This document shows, one piece after another, positions 45,649 to 54,001 of a stretch of DNA of 64,000 nt. The stretch covers positions 62,001 through 126,000 of the forward strand of contig NZ_SSNY01000009.1 in assembly GCF_004801285.1 (NCBI RefSeq), in the 5' to 3' direction. Source of the stretch: Ollibium composti. Its GTDB lineage: Bacteria; Pseudomonadota; Alphaproteobacteria; Rhizobiales; Rhizobiaceae. The first letter of the stretch is position 1, and every line of letters begins with the position of its first letter. The position numbers and the translations under genes are program-made. The notes below the pieces were generated by a model, which saw only the letters and a list, made by a program, of their open reading frames with translations, did not search any database and had not been told where the DNA came from.

Positions 45649-45677
45649 TTGCCACGCTCACATTTCCGTGCAATAAA
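45649..45677 (+). promoter_or_regulatory. Possible promoter of the tandem cold-shock genes; gap 45456-45877
   Basis: TTGCCA (45649-45654) and AATAAA (45672-45677) lie 17 bases apart, giving a leader of about 195 bases for the cold-shock gene at 45878. The -10 is a poor match, so this is tentative. The rest of the 420-base gap holds a CCCCG/CGGGG hairpin near 45757-45775, which could be part of a cold-shock leader, and no gene. Confidence 0.35.
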
Positions 45678-45877
45678 TTCAGTGTTCGGGCATTTGCGAC
45701 CCGGAGACTGGAACGTTTGAACGCCCCTTTCCCCGATATGTGTGAATCTCTGACGGCCCCGTCTTTCGGCGGGGGGTTTGACCGTGCGCGAATGCACGAC
45801 CGCCGAAGCCACCACCGGACCTGCCGCAAGCCAGGCGCCAGGACCACCAGACTGAACGGGTGAAGGAGTTCCCCCAG

Positions 45878-46090
45878 ATGGCCCAGACCGGCACCGTAAA
45901 ATTCTTCAACACCACCAAAGGCTTCGGCTTCATCACGCCGGACGATGGCGCGAAGGACGTGTTCGTCCACATCTCCGCCATCGAGGCTTCGGGCCTGCGC
46001 ACCCTGATCGACGGCCAGAAGGTGACCTTCGACGTCGAGCCGGATCGCATGGGCAAGGGCCCCAAGGCGGTCAATCTGCGCGCGGCGTAA
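45878..46090 (+). CDS. Cold-shock protein (CspA family), first of two
   Basis: A 70-residue cold-shock domain protein, [23 protein letters not shown]1 (KGFGFITPD) and RNP2 (VFVHISAIE) are complete. AAGGAG lies ten bases before the ATG; an in-frame GTG at 45860 would destroy that site. It is about 80% identical to the next cold-shock gene 260 bases downstream. Has its own terminator, so the two are separate transcripts. Confidence 0.95.
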   Translation: MAQTGTVKFFNTTKGFGFITPDDGAKDVFVHISAIEASGLRTLIDGQKVTFDVEPDRMGKGPKAVNLRAA

Positions 46091-46118
46091 TTCCGCCCGG
46101 ACCTGCATGAGTTTCGGA

Positions 46119-46147
46119 AAGGCGCGGCGGCTTCGTCGCGCCTTTTT
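46119..46147 (+). terminator. Rho-independent terminator after the first cold-shock gene
   Basis: AAGGCGCG (46119-46126) pairs with CGCGCCTT (46137-46144) around a ten-base loop, followed by TTTTT. It lies 29 bases after the stop. Confidence 0.8.
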
Positions 46148-46349
46148 GCTTGCCATGACCGGCAGCGTCGCCACCGCGCCGGATCGCCATGGGCGTCCGC
46201 CGTGTTCTGGCAACCCGCCCTGATCCGCCGTCGAGCTGGAGCGAATCGCAAAAGTTTTTCTTGCCGAGCCCGTCAAAATAAACGACAAATTTCCCCTTCG
46301 GGTTTTTCGGGACCCGGAAAGATGACTGATGGGATCAGAGGAGCTTCCC

Positions 46350-46562
46350 ATGCCGCAGACCGGCACCGTCAAATTCTTCAATCATGCCAAGGGTTTCGGT
46401 TTCATCACGCCGGACGATGGAGCCAAGGACGTCTTCGTCCACATCTCGGCTGTACAGGCGTCAGGGCTTCCCGGTCTGGAAGATGGACAGAAGGTGACCT
46501 TCGACACCGAGCCGGACAAGCGCGGCAAAGGCCCCAAGGCGGTCAACCTGTCCGTCGGCTGA
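46350..46562 (+). CDS. Cold-shock protein (CspA family), second of two
   Basis: A 70-residue cold-shock domain protein, [20 protein letters not shown], with the same [13 protein letters not shown] core and GKGPKAVNL end as the previous gene, from which it differs mainly at loops. AGAGGAG precedes the ATG by about nine bases. The pair is a recent tandem duplication. Leaders differ, so regulation may differ. Confidence 0.94.
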   Translation: MPQTGTVKFFNHAKGFGFITPDDGAKDVFVHISAVQASGLPGLEDGQKVTFDTEPDKRGKGPKAVNLSVG

Positions 46563-46744
46563 CCGGCCGCTCCGAACAGCCGTCGAAAACGCCGCCGCCG
46601 GCGCAATCGACACCGGCGCCGGACACCGGCCCCCGTTTCGTTCAGCCACCGTTCAGCCACGGTCTCCTATTACATTCGTGTAGAAACCGGCCGCGACCTG
46701 CCTGCCCCATCAGGCATCGGCGAGCCGGCACGAAGGAGACTGTC

Positions 46745-47173
46745 ATGAACGGATTTGCCAAAACCGCAGTGGTGTCCGTGGCCCTCGCGGCGACGGCCAT
46801 GGCCACGCTTCCTGCACAAGCCGGCGACTGGCGTTGGCGTCATCATCATCACGGCGGCGGTGACGCGGTCGCTGCCGGCATCGTCGGCCTTGCCGCTGGC
46901 GCGCTGATCGGCGGCGCGCTCGCATCGCAGCCGCCTCCGCCGCGCGACTATTACTATGACGACTATGGCGAACCGGCCTATGTGGTGCGCCGCCGGCCCG
47001 TCCTGCGCCCCGCCCCGGTCCGCAACTATCCGATCGTCACCTATCGCGGCGGCATCGAGCCGTGGACCCGCAGCTGGTACGAATACTGCTCGGATCGCTA
47101 TCGCAGCTTCGACGCCCGCACCGGCACCTTCACCGGTTACGACGGCGAGCAGCATTTCTGCGTCGCCAACTGA
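46745..47173 (+). CDS. BA14K-family secreted protein
   Basis: A 142-residue exported protein: signal peptide with cleavage near AQAGD, a His/Gly-rich part (RWRHHHHGGGD), a possible second hydrophobic Gly/Ala stretch (VAAGIVGLAAGALIGGALAS), and the BA14K domain SWYEYCSDRYRSFDARTGTF, with Cys in YCS and HFC probably paired. BA14K was described in Brucella as a 14-kDa immunoreactive, lectin-like protein needed for normal LPS; other members are unstudied. GAAGGAGA precedes the start. Confidence 0.9.
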   Translation: MNGFAKTAVVSVALAATAMATLPAQAGDWRWRHHHHGGGDAVAAGIVGLAAGALIGGALASQPPPPRDYYYDDYGEPAYVVRRRPVLRPAPVRNYPIVTYRGGIEPWTRSWYEYCSDRYRSFDARTGTFTGYDGEQHFCVAN

Positions 47174-47214
47174 CAGGGCGCATCGACGCCGGAGGTTCCC
47201 TGCCTCAAGAAAAG

Positions 47215-47239
47215 CGCCGTCTTCCCGACGGCGTTTTTT
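47215..47239 (+). terminator. Rho-independent terminator after the BA14K gene
   Basis: CGCCGTC (47215-47221) and GACGGCG (47227-47233) form the stem around TTCCC, followed by TTTTTT. It ends the BA14K transcript 42 bases past the stop and just before the converging hydrolase. Confidence 0.85.
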
Positions 47240-47266
47240 CGTTCCGGCCTGCGGTTTCGCCGGACC

Positions 47267-47905
47267 TCACACCAGGAACGGATTGCCGCGCCGTTCCTCG
47301 CCGAAACGCCCGCCCGGCCCGTGCCCGCACAGGAAGCCGATATCGTCGCCGAGCGGCAGGAGCTTTTCCTTGATCGAGGCCATCAACGCCGCATGGTCGC
47401 CGCCCGGCAGGTCGGTGCGCCCGACCGATCCATGGAAAAGCACGTCGCCGACATGCGCGAAACCGGCGGCGCGGTTGTAGAAGACGACATGGCCCGGCGC
47501 GTGACCAGGGCAGTGCAGCACCTCGAAGACATGGTCGCCGAAGGAAACCGTCTCGCCTTCCGAAAGGAACCGGTCGGGCACGCAATTGCGCACGCCCGCC
47601 ATGCCGTAGCGGCTCGCCTGCGTCTCGAGGTTGTCGAGCAGGAACTTGTCGGCCTCGTGCGGGCCGACGATGTCGACGCCGAGCGCCTCCTTCAGTTCCA
47701 TCGCCCCGCCCGCATGGTCGATATGACCATGGGTGATCCAGATCGCCTCGGCGGTGATGCCGTTGTCCTTGAGTGCGGCCAGGATGCGCTCGACGTCCCC
47801 ACCCGGATCGACGACGACGCCGCGCTTGGTCTCGGCGTCGAACAGGATGGCGCAATTCTGCTGGAATAGCGTGACCGGCACGATGCCGGCGTTGAGCTGA
47901 CCCAT
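47267..47905 (-). CDS. Metallo-beta-lactamase-fold hydrolase (glyoxalase II-like)
   Basis: A 212-residue MBL-fold protein: zinc motif THGHIDHAGG with His59, His61, Asp63 and His64, then CPGHAPGHVVFY, HVGDVLFHGSVGR and CGHGPG. It belongs to the YcbL/GloB-like group that hydrolyses thioesters such as S-lactoylglutathione. No persulfide dioxygenase marks are seen, so a hydrolase is more likely. Monocistronic. Confidence 0.92.
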   Translation of the reverse strand: MGQLNAGIVPVTLFQQNCAILFDAETKRGVVVDPGGDVERILAALKDNGITAEAIWITHGHIDHAGGAMELKEALGVDIVGPHEADKFLLDNLETQASRYGMAGVRNCVPDRFLSEGETVSFGDHVFEVLHCPGHAPGHVVFYNRAAGFAHVGDVLFHGSVGRTDLPGGDHAALMASIKEKLLPLGDDIGFLCGHGPGGRFGEERRGNPFLV

Positions 47906-47970
47906 GATGACCTTTCACCGTTTCCCCGGTGATGTAGCCGCGACTGCGGCCGGAAACCAGAGCCGAAACG

Positions 47971-47995
47971 AAAATGGGCGGCCGAAGCCGCCCAT
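47971..47995 (-). terminator. Rho-independent terminator after the small hydrophobic protein gene
   Basis: On the minus strand ATGGGCGGC (47995-47987) pairs with GCCGCCCAT (47982-47974) around TTCG, followed by TTT. It lies 21 bases past the stop of the gene at 48017. Confidence 0.85.
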
Positions 47996-48016
47996 GCCGC
48001 ATCGAGTTGTGATCGC

Positions 48017-48319
48017 TTACTTCTTCATGGAGTTCATGACCGCACCGACGATGGCGGTCAGAATGGCACCGCCGCCGAGACCACCGACGATGTTCTCGAC
48101 GTTGAACGAGCCGCCGCTGACCGCGCCGGCAACCGCAGCCGGGTCGATACCGGCGTTCATGAGCTTGCCGAGGATCGCGCCGCCGGCGACACCGCCGATC
48201 GCGCCGCTGAGAATCTTCGGAAGCTGGCTCATCGCCGCCTGCTTGATGGCCGCTCCGACGGCCTGGCCGCCGATGATGCCGGTGACGACCTGCACAATGA
48301 TGGGAAGTAGCGTTTCCAT
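48017..48319 (-). CDS. Small Gly/Ala-rich hydrophobic protein of unknown function
   Basis: A 100-residue protein with three or four short hydrophobic, glycine-rich segments (IIVQVVTGIIGGQAVGAAI, SGAIGGVAGGAILGKLM, IVGGLGGGAILTAIVGAVM) and few charged residues. Composition recalls glycine-zipper membrane or pore-forming peptides and some DUF937-like proteins, but I assign no family. The start at 48319 is chosen from GGAGGGA upstream; a GTG/ATG further up would add 15 polar residues. It has its own terminator, a sign of a strongly transcribed gene. Confidence 0.78.
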   Translation of the reverse strand: METLLPIIVQVVTGIIGGQAVGAAIKQAAMSQLPKILSGAIGGVAGGAILGKLMNAGIDPAAVAGAVSGGSFNVENIVGGLGGGAILTAIVGAVMNSMKK

Positions 48320-48412
48320 GATCGTAGTCCCTCCAAAGCCGCCAGCCTCCCTGGCGATGCGCACATGAGACGCCGAATTCGTCGAAAGTCAAATGTCGAA
48401 ACGATGAAACAG

Positions 48413-48436
48413 GAAAGGCGGCCGAAGGGCCGCCTT
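48413..48436 (-). terminator. Hairpin after ilvE
   Basis: On the minus strand AAGGCGGCC (48436-48428) pairs with GGCCGCCTT (48423-48415) around CTTC, with TTCC following. It lies 28 bases beyond the ilvE stop and is a likely, if T-poor, terminator. Confidence 0.6.
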
Positions 48437-48463
48437 ATCCAACTGAAAAATCGAAGTTTTCTG

Positions 48464-49354
48464 CTATTCCGCGGCGATCGCGTGCTTCGGCTGCACCGCT
48501 GCCGTATAGTCGTTCATCAGCGTCTTGGCGATCTCGCCGACCTCGAATCGATACGGCCCGATCTCCGACACCGGCGTGACCTCGGCCGCCGTGCCGGTCA
48601 GGAAGCACTGCTCGAAGCCTTCCAGTTCCTCCGGCATGATCGCCCGCTCGACCACGTCCAGGCCGCGCGCCTTCGCCAGGCCGATCACCGTGCGCCGCGT
48701 GATGCCGTCGAGGAAGCAGTCCGGTGTCGGCGTGTGCACCTTGCCGTCCTTGACGAAGAAGATGTTGGCGCCGGTCGCCTCGGCGACCTGGCCGCGCCAG
48801 TCCAGCATCATGGCGTCCGCATAGCCCTTGGCCTCGGCGGCATGCTTGGAGATGGTGCAGATCATGTAGAGGCCTGCGGCCTTCGACTTCGACGGCGCGG
48901 TGCGCGGGTCGGGCCGGCGGTACTCGGCGAGATCGAGCCGGATGCCCTTGAGCTTCTGCGCCGGGTCGAAATAGCTCGGCCACTGCCAGATGGCGATGGC
49001 GACGTTGATGCGGTTGTTCTGCGCCGAAACGCCCATCTGTTCGCTGCCGCGGAAGGCGATGGGGCGCACATAGGCGTCCTTGAAGCCCTGCTTCTTGAGC
49101 AGTTCGCGGCAGGCGTCGTCGATTTCGGCGACCGAATAGGGAACGGTGAAACCGAGGATGCGCGCCGATTCATGCAGGCGCTCGGTATGCTCGGTGAGCT
49201 TGAAGATCTCGCCGCCGTAAGCGCGCTCGCCCTCGAACACGGCGCTGGCATAGTGCAGGCCATGCGTGAGCACATGAATCTTGGCGTCCGCCCATTTGAC
49301 GAACTCGCCGTTCATCCAGATGAAACCTTCAAGCTGGTCGAAGGAAACTGCCAT
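48464..49354 (-). CDS. ilvE: Branched-chain amino acid aminotransferase
   Basis: A 296-residue fold-type IV PLP enzyme. GEFVKWADAKIHVLTHGLHY, YVRPIAFRGSEQMGV, Lys158 in SKSKAAGLYM as the probable Schiff-base residue, and LDWRGQVAEATGANIFFV with FLDGITRRTVIGLA are class IV landmarks. It interconverts valine, leucine and isoleucine with their 2-oxo acids in the cytoplasm. The start MAVSFDQLEG at 49354 has GGGAGG upstream. Divergent from the MarR gene. Confidence 0.94.
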   Translation of the reverse strand: MAVSFDQLEGFIWMNGEFVKWADAKIHVLTHGLHYASAVFEGERAYGGEIFKLTEHTERLHESARILGFTVPYSVAEIDDACRELLKKQGFKDAYVRPIAFRGSEQMGVSAQNNRINVAIAIWQWPSYFDPAQKLKGIRLDLAEYRRPDPRTAPSKSKAAGLYMICTISKHAAEAKGYADAMMLDWRGQVAEATGANIFFVKDGKVHTPTPDCFLDGITRRTVIGLAKARGLDVVERAIMPEELEGFEQCFLTGTAAEVTPVSEIGPYRFEVGEIAKTLMNDYTAAVQPKHAIAAE

Positions 49355-49539
49355 TTTTACCTCCCGCGGGAGCCGCCCGCTTGCCATGGTGTTACGTTCA
49401 GTCGCGTCGAGCGGCCGGAAAGAGCGTAGGCCCGGATTGGCGGCGTGGCAAACTCAGGAAACGTCGAAAATCCCGCGCCGCCTTGCCTTTTCGTTCACAA
49501 TCGGCCCTAAAGCTTGTCAAAAATTATCACCGCCGGCGA

Positions 49540-49564
49540 ATTACGTCAATAGTGCTGACATAAT
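49540..49564. promoter_or_regulatory. Inverted repeat, possible MarR operator
   Basis: ATTACGTCA (49540-49548) and TGACATAAT (49556-49564) are reverse complements with one mismatch and a seven-base gap. The repeat lies 22 bases before the MarR start, in an AT-rich promoter-like stretch. MarR autoregulation and influence on divergent ilvE is inferred. Confidence 0.5.
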
Positions 49565-49586
49565 TTGCTGCTCAAATGGAACTCCC

Positions 49587-50111
49587 ATGACCGCCAGCAT
49601 GTCAGAAGCCATAGAACCGATCCGGACCGCCGTCGTCGACGAGGACGGCATCGACTTCGCTCTGATCGAGCTTTTCTTCTTCGCCTATCGCGACTTCACC
49701 TCGGACCCCGACGAGATCCTGGCCGACTACGGCTTCGGCCGCGCCCATCACCGCGTGCTGCACTTCGTCAACCGGCGTCCCGGCCTGACGGTCGCCGAAC
49801 TGCTGGACGTCCTCAAGATCACCAAGCAGTCGCTGGCGCGCGTGCTGAAGCAGCTCATCGACACCGGCCACATCGTTCAGGTGCAGGGGCCGCGCGACCG
49901 CCGCCAGCGCGAACTCTATCCCACCGCCAAGGGCCGTGCGCTTGCCCTCGACCTCGCGCGGCCACAGTCGCGCCGCATCGCTCAGGCATTGCAGGATTCC
50001 GGACAGGGCTTCGACGTCTCCGAAAGGGCTTGCGTGGAGCGTTTCCTGAAAGCGATGGTCAATCCGGAACTAAGAGCGCAGATTGACATTCTGCCCCATG
50101 AATCACGATGA
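49587..50111 (+). CDS. MarR-family transcriptional regulator
   Basis: A 174-residue winged-helix protein. RAHHRVLHFVNRRPGLTVAE, VLKITKQSLARVLKQLIDTG and HIVQVQGPRDRRQRELYPTA are the MarR dimerisation/DNA-binding core. Signal unknown. The start is set by homology at 49587, with an unremarkable ribosome site. Its stop overlaps the response-regulator ATG (ATGA), so it is the first gene of a three-gene operon with a two-component pair, an unusual combination that puts a one-component and a two-component sensor under one promoter. Confidence 0.92.
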   Translation: MTASMSEAIEPIRTAVVDEDGIDFALIELFFFAYRDFTSDPDEILADYGFGRAHHRVLHFVNRRPGLTVAELLDVLKITKQSLARVLKQLIDTGHIVQVQGPRDRRQRELYPTAKGRALALDLARPQSRRIAQALQDSGQGFDVSERACVERFLKAMVNPELRAQIDILPHESR

Positions 50112-50848
50112 ACGACCGGGATACTGCCATGGAAAGCAATGAAAGCGCCGAGCGCTCGACCGCACCGGATGACGACGCCCCGCACCTTCTCGTGGTCGAC
50201 GACGACACCCGCATCCGCAACCTCTTGAAGCAATACCTGACCGAGAACGGCTTCCGCGTCACCGTCGCCGGCAATTCCGACGAGGCGCGCCGCAAGCTTG
50301 TCGGACTGGATTTCGACATGCTGATCCTCGACGTCATGATGCCGGGCGAGAGCGGCGTCGAGCTGACGAAGGCGCTGCGGGCGCAGAAGGACGTGCCGAT
50401 CCTCATGCTGACGGCCCTGTCGGAAACGGACAGTCGCGTCACCGGGCTGGAAGCGGGAGCCGACGACTACCTGCCCAAGCCTTTCGATCCGCGCGAACTG
50501 ATCCTGCGCATCAACAACATCCTGCGCCGCGGCGGCCCGGCGGCGACGCCCAAGGTCGAGCAGCTCGTTTTCGGCCCCTATACCTTCCAGATCGCCAAGC
50601 GCGAACTGAAGCGCGGCGGCGAAGCGCTGAAGCTGACCGACCGCGAGCAGGAGATTCTTGCCATCTTTGCCGCCCGCGCCGGGGAGACCATCCCGCGCCA
50701 CGAACTGGTGGGCGACGATTCGGAAGTCGGCGAACGCACTATCGACGTGCAGATCAACCGGCTGCGCCGCAAGATCGAGCGCGATCCGTCCAATCCGGTC
50801 TGGCTGCAGACCGTGCGCGGTATTGGGTATCGGCTGAGCGTGGAATAG
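50108..50848 (+). CDS. OmpR/PhoB-type response regulator
   Basis: A 246-residue response regulator with a 25-residue polar N-terminal tail, a receiver domain (D31-D32, phosphoacceptor D75 in LILDVMMPG, Lys in YLPKPFDP) and a winged-helix effector domain (ERTIDVQINRLRRKIERDPS, LQTVRGIGYRLS). It is translated in coupling with MarR upstream and lies one base before the histidine kinase gene. Targets unknown. Confidence 0.95.
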   Translation: MNDRDTAMESNESAERSTAPDDDAPHLLVVDDDTRIRNLLKQYLTENGFRVTVAGNSDEARRKLVGLDFDMLILDVMMPGESGVELTKALRAQKDVPILMLTALSETDSRVTGLEAGADDYLPKPFDPRELILRINNILRRGGPAATPKVEQLVFGPYTFQIAKRELKRGGEALKLTDREQEILAIFAARAGETIPRHELVGDDSEVGERTIDVQINRLRRKIERDPSNPVWLQTVRGIGYRLSVE

Positions 50849-50849
50849 A

Positions 50850-52304
50850 ATGGGCGCCGGCGGCGGGACCGTTCCCGTCCGCATGAACGACACATTGATG
50901 GCAGCCACCGATTTGCAGCAGCCGAAATCGCCAAGCGTCGAGACACCGGGCGCGGTCGATACCATGCGGCACGCCTGGCGCCGCTTCTGGCGGCGGGTAT
51001 CGCTTTACATGCCGAAGCGGCTCTACGCCCGCTCGCTGATCATCGTCATCGCGCCGATGTTCCTGCTGCAATCCGTCGTCGCCTTCGTCTTCATGGAGAG
51101 AAACTGGCAAACGGTCACGCTGCTCCTGTCGCAGTCGGTGGTGCGCGACATCGCCGCCATCATCGATGTGATGGAGACGTACCCGCACGACGCCGACTAT
51201 GCCAACATCATCCGGATCGCGCAGGATCGCATGCAGCTGAAGGTCGACCTGCTGCCGCCCGATCCATTGCCGCCGCCCGGCCCAAAACCCTTCTTCTCGA
51301 CGCTCGACGAACCGCTGTCGTCCGAGATCACCCGGCAGATCAACCGGCCGTTCTGGATCGATACGGTCGGCAACTCGAAGATCATCGAGGTCCGCATCCA
51401 GTTGGAAAACAAGGTCCTGCGCGTCTTCGTGCGCCGCAGCCAGGCCTATGCCTCGAACATGCAGGTGTTCCTGCTGTGGATGATCGGTACCTCCGTGGTG
51501 CTTCTGATGATCGCCATCCCGTTCCTGCGCAACCAGATCAAGCCGATCCTGACGTTGGCCGAGGCGGCGGAGAGCTTCGGCAAGGGGCGGCCGATGCCGC
51601 AGGATTTCCGCCCGCGCGGCGCCGAGGAAGTGCGCCGGGCCGGCTTCGCCTTCATCCAGATGCGCGAGCGCATCGAGCGTCAGATCGAGCAGCGCACGGC
51701 CATGCTGACCGGCGTCAGCCACGACCTCAGGACCATCCTCACCCGTTTCAAGCTGCAACTGGCGCTGACCGGCAAGAAGGGTGACATCGAAGCGATGAAC
51801 CAGGACATCGACGACATGCAGTCGATGCTGGAAGGCTACATCGCCTTTGCCCGCGGCGAGGCCGCCGAGGACACCGGAAGGTTCGACCTGAACGCGTGCC
51901 TGAACAAGCTCACCGAAGAAGCGGCGCTGCGCAAACGCACCATCACCACCTCGCTGACCGGCGACAGCAACGTTCTGGTGCGGCCCAAGGCCTTCGCCCG
52001 CCTGCTGTCCAACATCGTCGGCAACGCCTTCCGCTACGCCAGGACGGTCGAGGTGAAAGCCGTCCATGGCAAAGGCTCGCTGGTCGTCACGGTGGATGAC
52101 GACGGGCCGGGCATTGCGCCGGCCAAGCGCGAGGAGGTGTTCAAGCCGTTCGTCCGGCTCGACCAGGCGCGCAACCTCGATTCCAGCGGCACCGGCCTCG
52201 GCCTGGCCATCGCCCGCGACATCGCCCGCAGCCACGGCGGCGACATAACGCTGGAAGACAGCCCGCTGGGCGGCCTGCGCGCGGTGATCAGGATACCGGC
52301 CTGA
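50850..52304 (+). CDS. EnvZ-type sensor histidine kinase
   Basis: A 484-residue membrane kinase. TM1 is about 61-83 and TM2 about 205-226, flanking a 120-residue periplasmic domain with Pro-rich loop PDPLPPPGPKP. HAMP follows, then the DHp helix with His291 in GVSHDLRTILTRFKLQL. Ile replaces the usual Pro after the HDLRT motif, as in rhizobial EnvZ-like kinases. The ATPase domain has NIVGNAFRYA, DDDGPGI and GTGLGLAIARD. It pairs with the response regulator directly upstream. The start at 50850 may be 11 codons too early; an ATG at 50883 is possible. Confidence 0.93.
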   Translation: MGAGGGTVPVRMNDTLMAATDLQQPKSPSVETPGAVDTMRHAWRRFWRRVSLYMPKRLYARSLIIVIAPMFLLQSVVAFVFMERNWQTVTLLLSQSVVRDIAAIIDVMETYPHDADYANIIRIAQDRMQLKVDLLPPDPLPPPGPKPFFSTLDEPLSSEITRQINRPFWIDTVGNSKIIEVRIQLENKVLRVFVRRSQAYASNMQVFLLWMIGTSVVLLMIAIPFLRNQIKPILTLAEAAESFGKGRPMPQDFRPRGAEEVRRAGFAFIQMRERIERQIEQRTAMLTGVSHDLRTILTRFKLQLALTGKKGDIEAMNQDIDDMQSMLEGYIAFARGEAAEDTGRFDLNACLNKLTEEAALRKRTITTSLTGDSNVLVRPKAFARLLSNIVGNAFRYARTVEVKAVHGKGSLVVTVDDDGPGIAPAKREEVFKPFVRLDQARNLDSSGTGLGLAIARDIARSHGGDITLEDSPLGGLRAVIRIPA

Positions 52305-52315
52305 ACAGAGTTGGA

Positions 52316-52428
52316 AGCGCCTGGAGCATTTTGCAGCCAGACGGAATCGCCTAGCGTCGCACAAATGCGGCTAAAACAAAGAGGTAGATCGTTGCGCCGT
52401 TTCCGTGAAACGGTGAAACGCTCTAGAA
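52316..52428. repeat. RIME-like intergenic repeat
   Basis: The segment contains AGCATTTTGCAGCCAGACGG, AAATGCGGCTAAAACAAAG, and the palindrome CCGTTTC/GAAACGG (52397-52403 and 52407-52413), ending GTGAAACGCTCTAG. This block is familiar as a dispersed intergenic element of Rhizobiales (RIME-type mosaic). The left half of the second palindrome has decayed. It lies between converging genes and may act as their shared 3' structure. Confidence 0.6.
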
Positions 52429-52782
52429 CAGCCTGCCGCCGTCCGGCACCTTGCGCTCGATGGCGCCGAGCACCACGTCGCCCTCTTCGTCCGGGAAGCC
52501 GAGCGTCAGCACTTCGGACATGAACGGGCCGATCTGGCGCGGCGGGAAATTCACCACCGCGAAGACCTGCCGGCCGACCAGCGTATCGGGCGCATAGTAT
52601 TTGGTGATCTGCGCCGACGACTTCTTGACACCGATCTCCGGGCCGAAATCGATCCTGAGCTTGATCGCCGGCTTGCGCGCCTCCGGAAACGGTTCGGCGG
52701 CTACGATGGTGCCGGCCCTAATGTCGACCTTGTCGAAATCGGCGAAGCCGATCTCCGCCTTGCGCGCGCTGCCTGCACTCAT
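52423..52782 (-). CDS. csaA: tRNA-binding domain protein (CsaA-like)
   Basis: A 119-residue single EMAP/Arc1p-type tRNA-binding domain: [60 protein letters not shown] and [20 protein letters not shown]. This is CsaA length and order; CsaA is a dimer that binds tRNA and shows chaperone activity. The start at 52782 fits family length. The last few bases overlap the repeat downstream. Confidence 0.9.
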   Translation of the reverse strand: MSAGSARKAEIGFADFDKVDIRAGTIVAAEPFPEARKPAIKLRIDFGPEIGVKKSSAQITKYYAPDTLVGRQVFAVVNFPPRQIGPFMSEVLTLGFPDEEGDVVLGAIERKVPDGGRLF

Positions 52783-52793
52783 GACCGGCTCGC

Positions 52794-53294
52794 TCAGGCG
52801 TTGCCGTGGGTTTCGAACAGGACGCTGGACAGCGCGTCCTTGGCCGAAGTGCCGGACCAGACGACGAACTGGAACGCCTGGAAATAGCATTCGCAGGCTT
52901 CCAGCGCCGACGACAGCAAGACCTCGACCTGCTGGCTGGAGGGCTCGACGCCGCCGGCGAGCAGCAGCGACTGCCTGAACATGATGGCGCCTTCCTGTTC
53001 CCACAGGTCGAAATGGCCGAACAGCATCTGCTCGTTGATGAGCGACAGCAGCCGCATCACCTCCAGCGCGCGCGATTCCGGCACCTTGATGTCGAAGGCA
53101 CAAGCCAGGTGCAGCGCCTCGAAGTCCTCCATCCACGAGAAGGAGACGTGATAGTCCGTCCAGGTGCCGGCCACCGAGATGGAGATTTCATCGTCACCGG
53201 CGCGCTCGAAGGACCAGTCGTTGTTGTGGGCCACCTGCTCGATGACATCCACGGGATGAATTTCGCGGGAAATGTCGAGTTCCAGAAGTTCCAT
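52794..53294 (-). CDS. YbjN-domain protein
   Basis: A 166-residue protein with the YbjN (type III chaperone-like) fold: [40 protein letters not shown] and [20 protein letters not shown]. Members are common in Rhizobiales and of unknown function; E. coli YbjN affects motility and stress tolerance. Lies 11 bases upstream of csaA on the same strand, so probably co-transcribed. Confidence 0.9.
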   Translation of the reverse strand: MELLELDISREIHPVDVIEQVAHNNDWSFERAGDDEISISVAGTWTDYHVSFSWMEDFEALHLACAFDIKVPESRALEVMRLLSLINEQMLFGHFDLWEQEGAIMFRQSLLLAGGVEPSSQQVEVLLSSALEACECYFQAFQFVVWSGTSAKDALSSVLFETHGNA

Positions 53295-53608
53295 GATGCT
53301 TCCTGTCGTTCGAAGGAGCGCCGCCACGCTCCGTGGGAGGCACGCAACGAACACGTTTTAAGAACCCGGACGGTCATGACTGCGCGACGCAACAACCCAT
53401 GACCGGAACCACACCGCCCGGCTGCAGGACCCGCTCCGAATCATGCAGCAAATTCAGTCTATTGATCGGGAGTCGCGTGACCAGCCCAATTTTTCGCGCT
53501 GCGTCATACGGGTGTGGAAAGCGCTGTCGCGCAGATTCATGCAATGCCGTTAAGCGATTCACGGCAAAGCGCTTTTCCCGAATCTAGCGTTGTGGAAAAG
53601 TTTAGCGA
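53295..53608. other. Gap of about 310 bases, nothing recognised
   Basis: Divergent small frames are present, but none has a ribosome site or a recognisable product. The part from 53480 to 53600 is AT-richer and may carry a promoter for the YbjN gene on the minus strand. No strong hairpin or repeat was found. Confidence 0.5.
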
Positions 53609-53908
53609 TTATTTCCGCGCGCGGGGCTTGGCGCCGCCGCCGGCGGGGGTTCCGGCATCGCCGGCGAGCTTCGCTTCCAGCGCTTCGATGCGTGCCGTCA
53701 GCTGCGCGTTTTCCTCGCGCGCCTTCGTCGCCATCTCGCGCACCGCCTCGAATTCCTCGCGCTGCACGATGTCCATCGTGCCCAGGATACGTTCGGCCTG
53801 CGCCCGGAAGGCCGTCTCGACCTCGCGGCGCACGCCCTGCGCGGCGCCGGCCGCATCGGTCATCAGCTTGGCGAATTCGTCGAGAATGCGGTTCGGTCCG
53901 GTCGACAT
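53609..53908 (-). CDS. ubiK: UbiK-type accessory factor (membrane fusogenic, BMFP)
   Basis: A 99-residue mainly helical protein. NRILDEFAKLMTDAAGAAQG and AFRAQAERILGTMDIVQREE form an amphipathic part and the end is a coiled coil (AQLTARIEALEAKLAG) plus a basic tail. This matches the BMFP/UbiK family, which helps ubiquinone biosynthesis by binding UbiJ and lipids. Sits alone on the minus strand. Confidence 0.88.
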   Translation of the reverse strand: MSTGPNRILDEFAKLMTDAAGAAQGVRREVETAFRAQAERILGTMDIVQREEFEAVREMATKAREENAQLTARIEALEAKLAGDAGTPAGGGAKPRARK

Positions 53909-54001
53909 GGCAAAACCTCGCGTGGTCGATCTGACCTAGTGAGCATTGCTGCGGAATGCAAGCAGGCAGGCTGTTTTCAGGGCAGCTGCCGCCGCCTGCG
54001 G

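Noticed and set aside
53333..53587. Small divergent frames (84 and 62 codons) between YbjN and UbiK genes
   Set aside because: No ribosome site and no recognisable product; the interval is better explained as promoter DNA.
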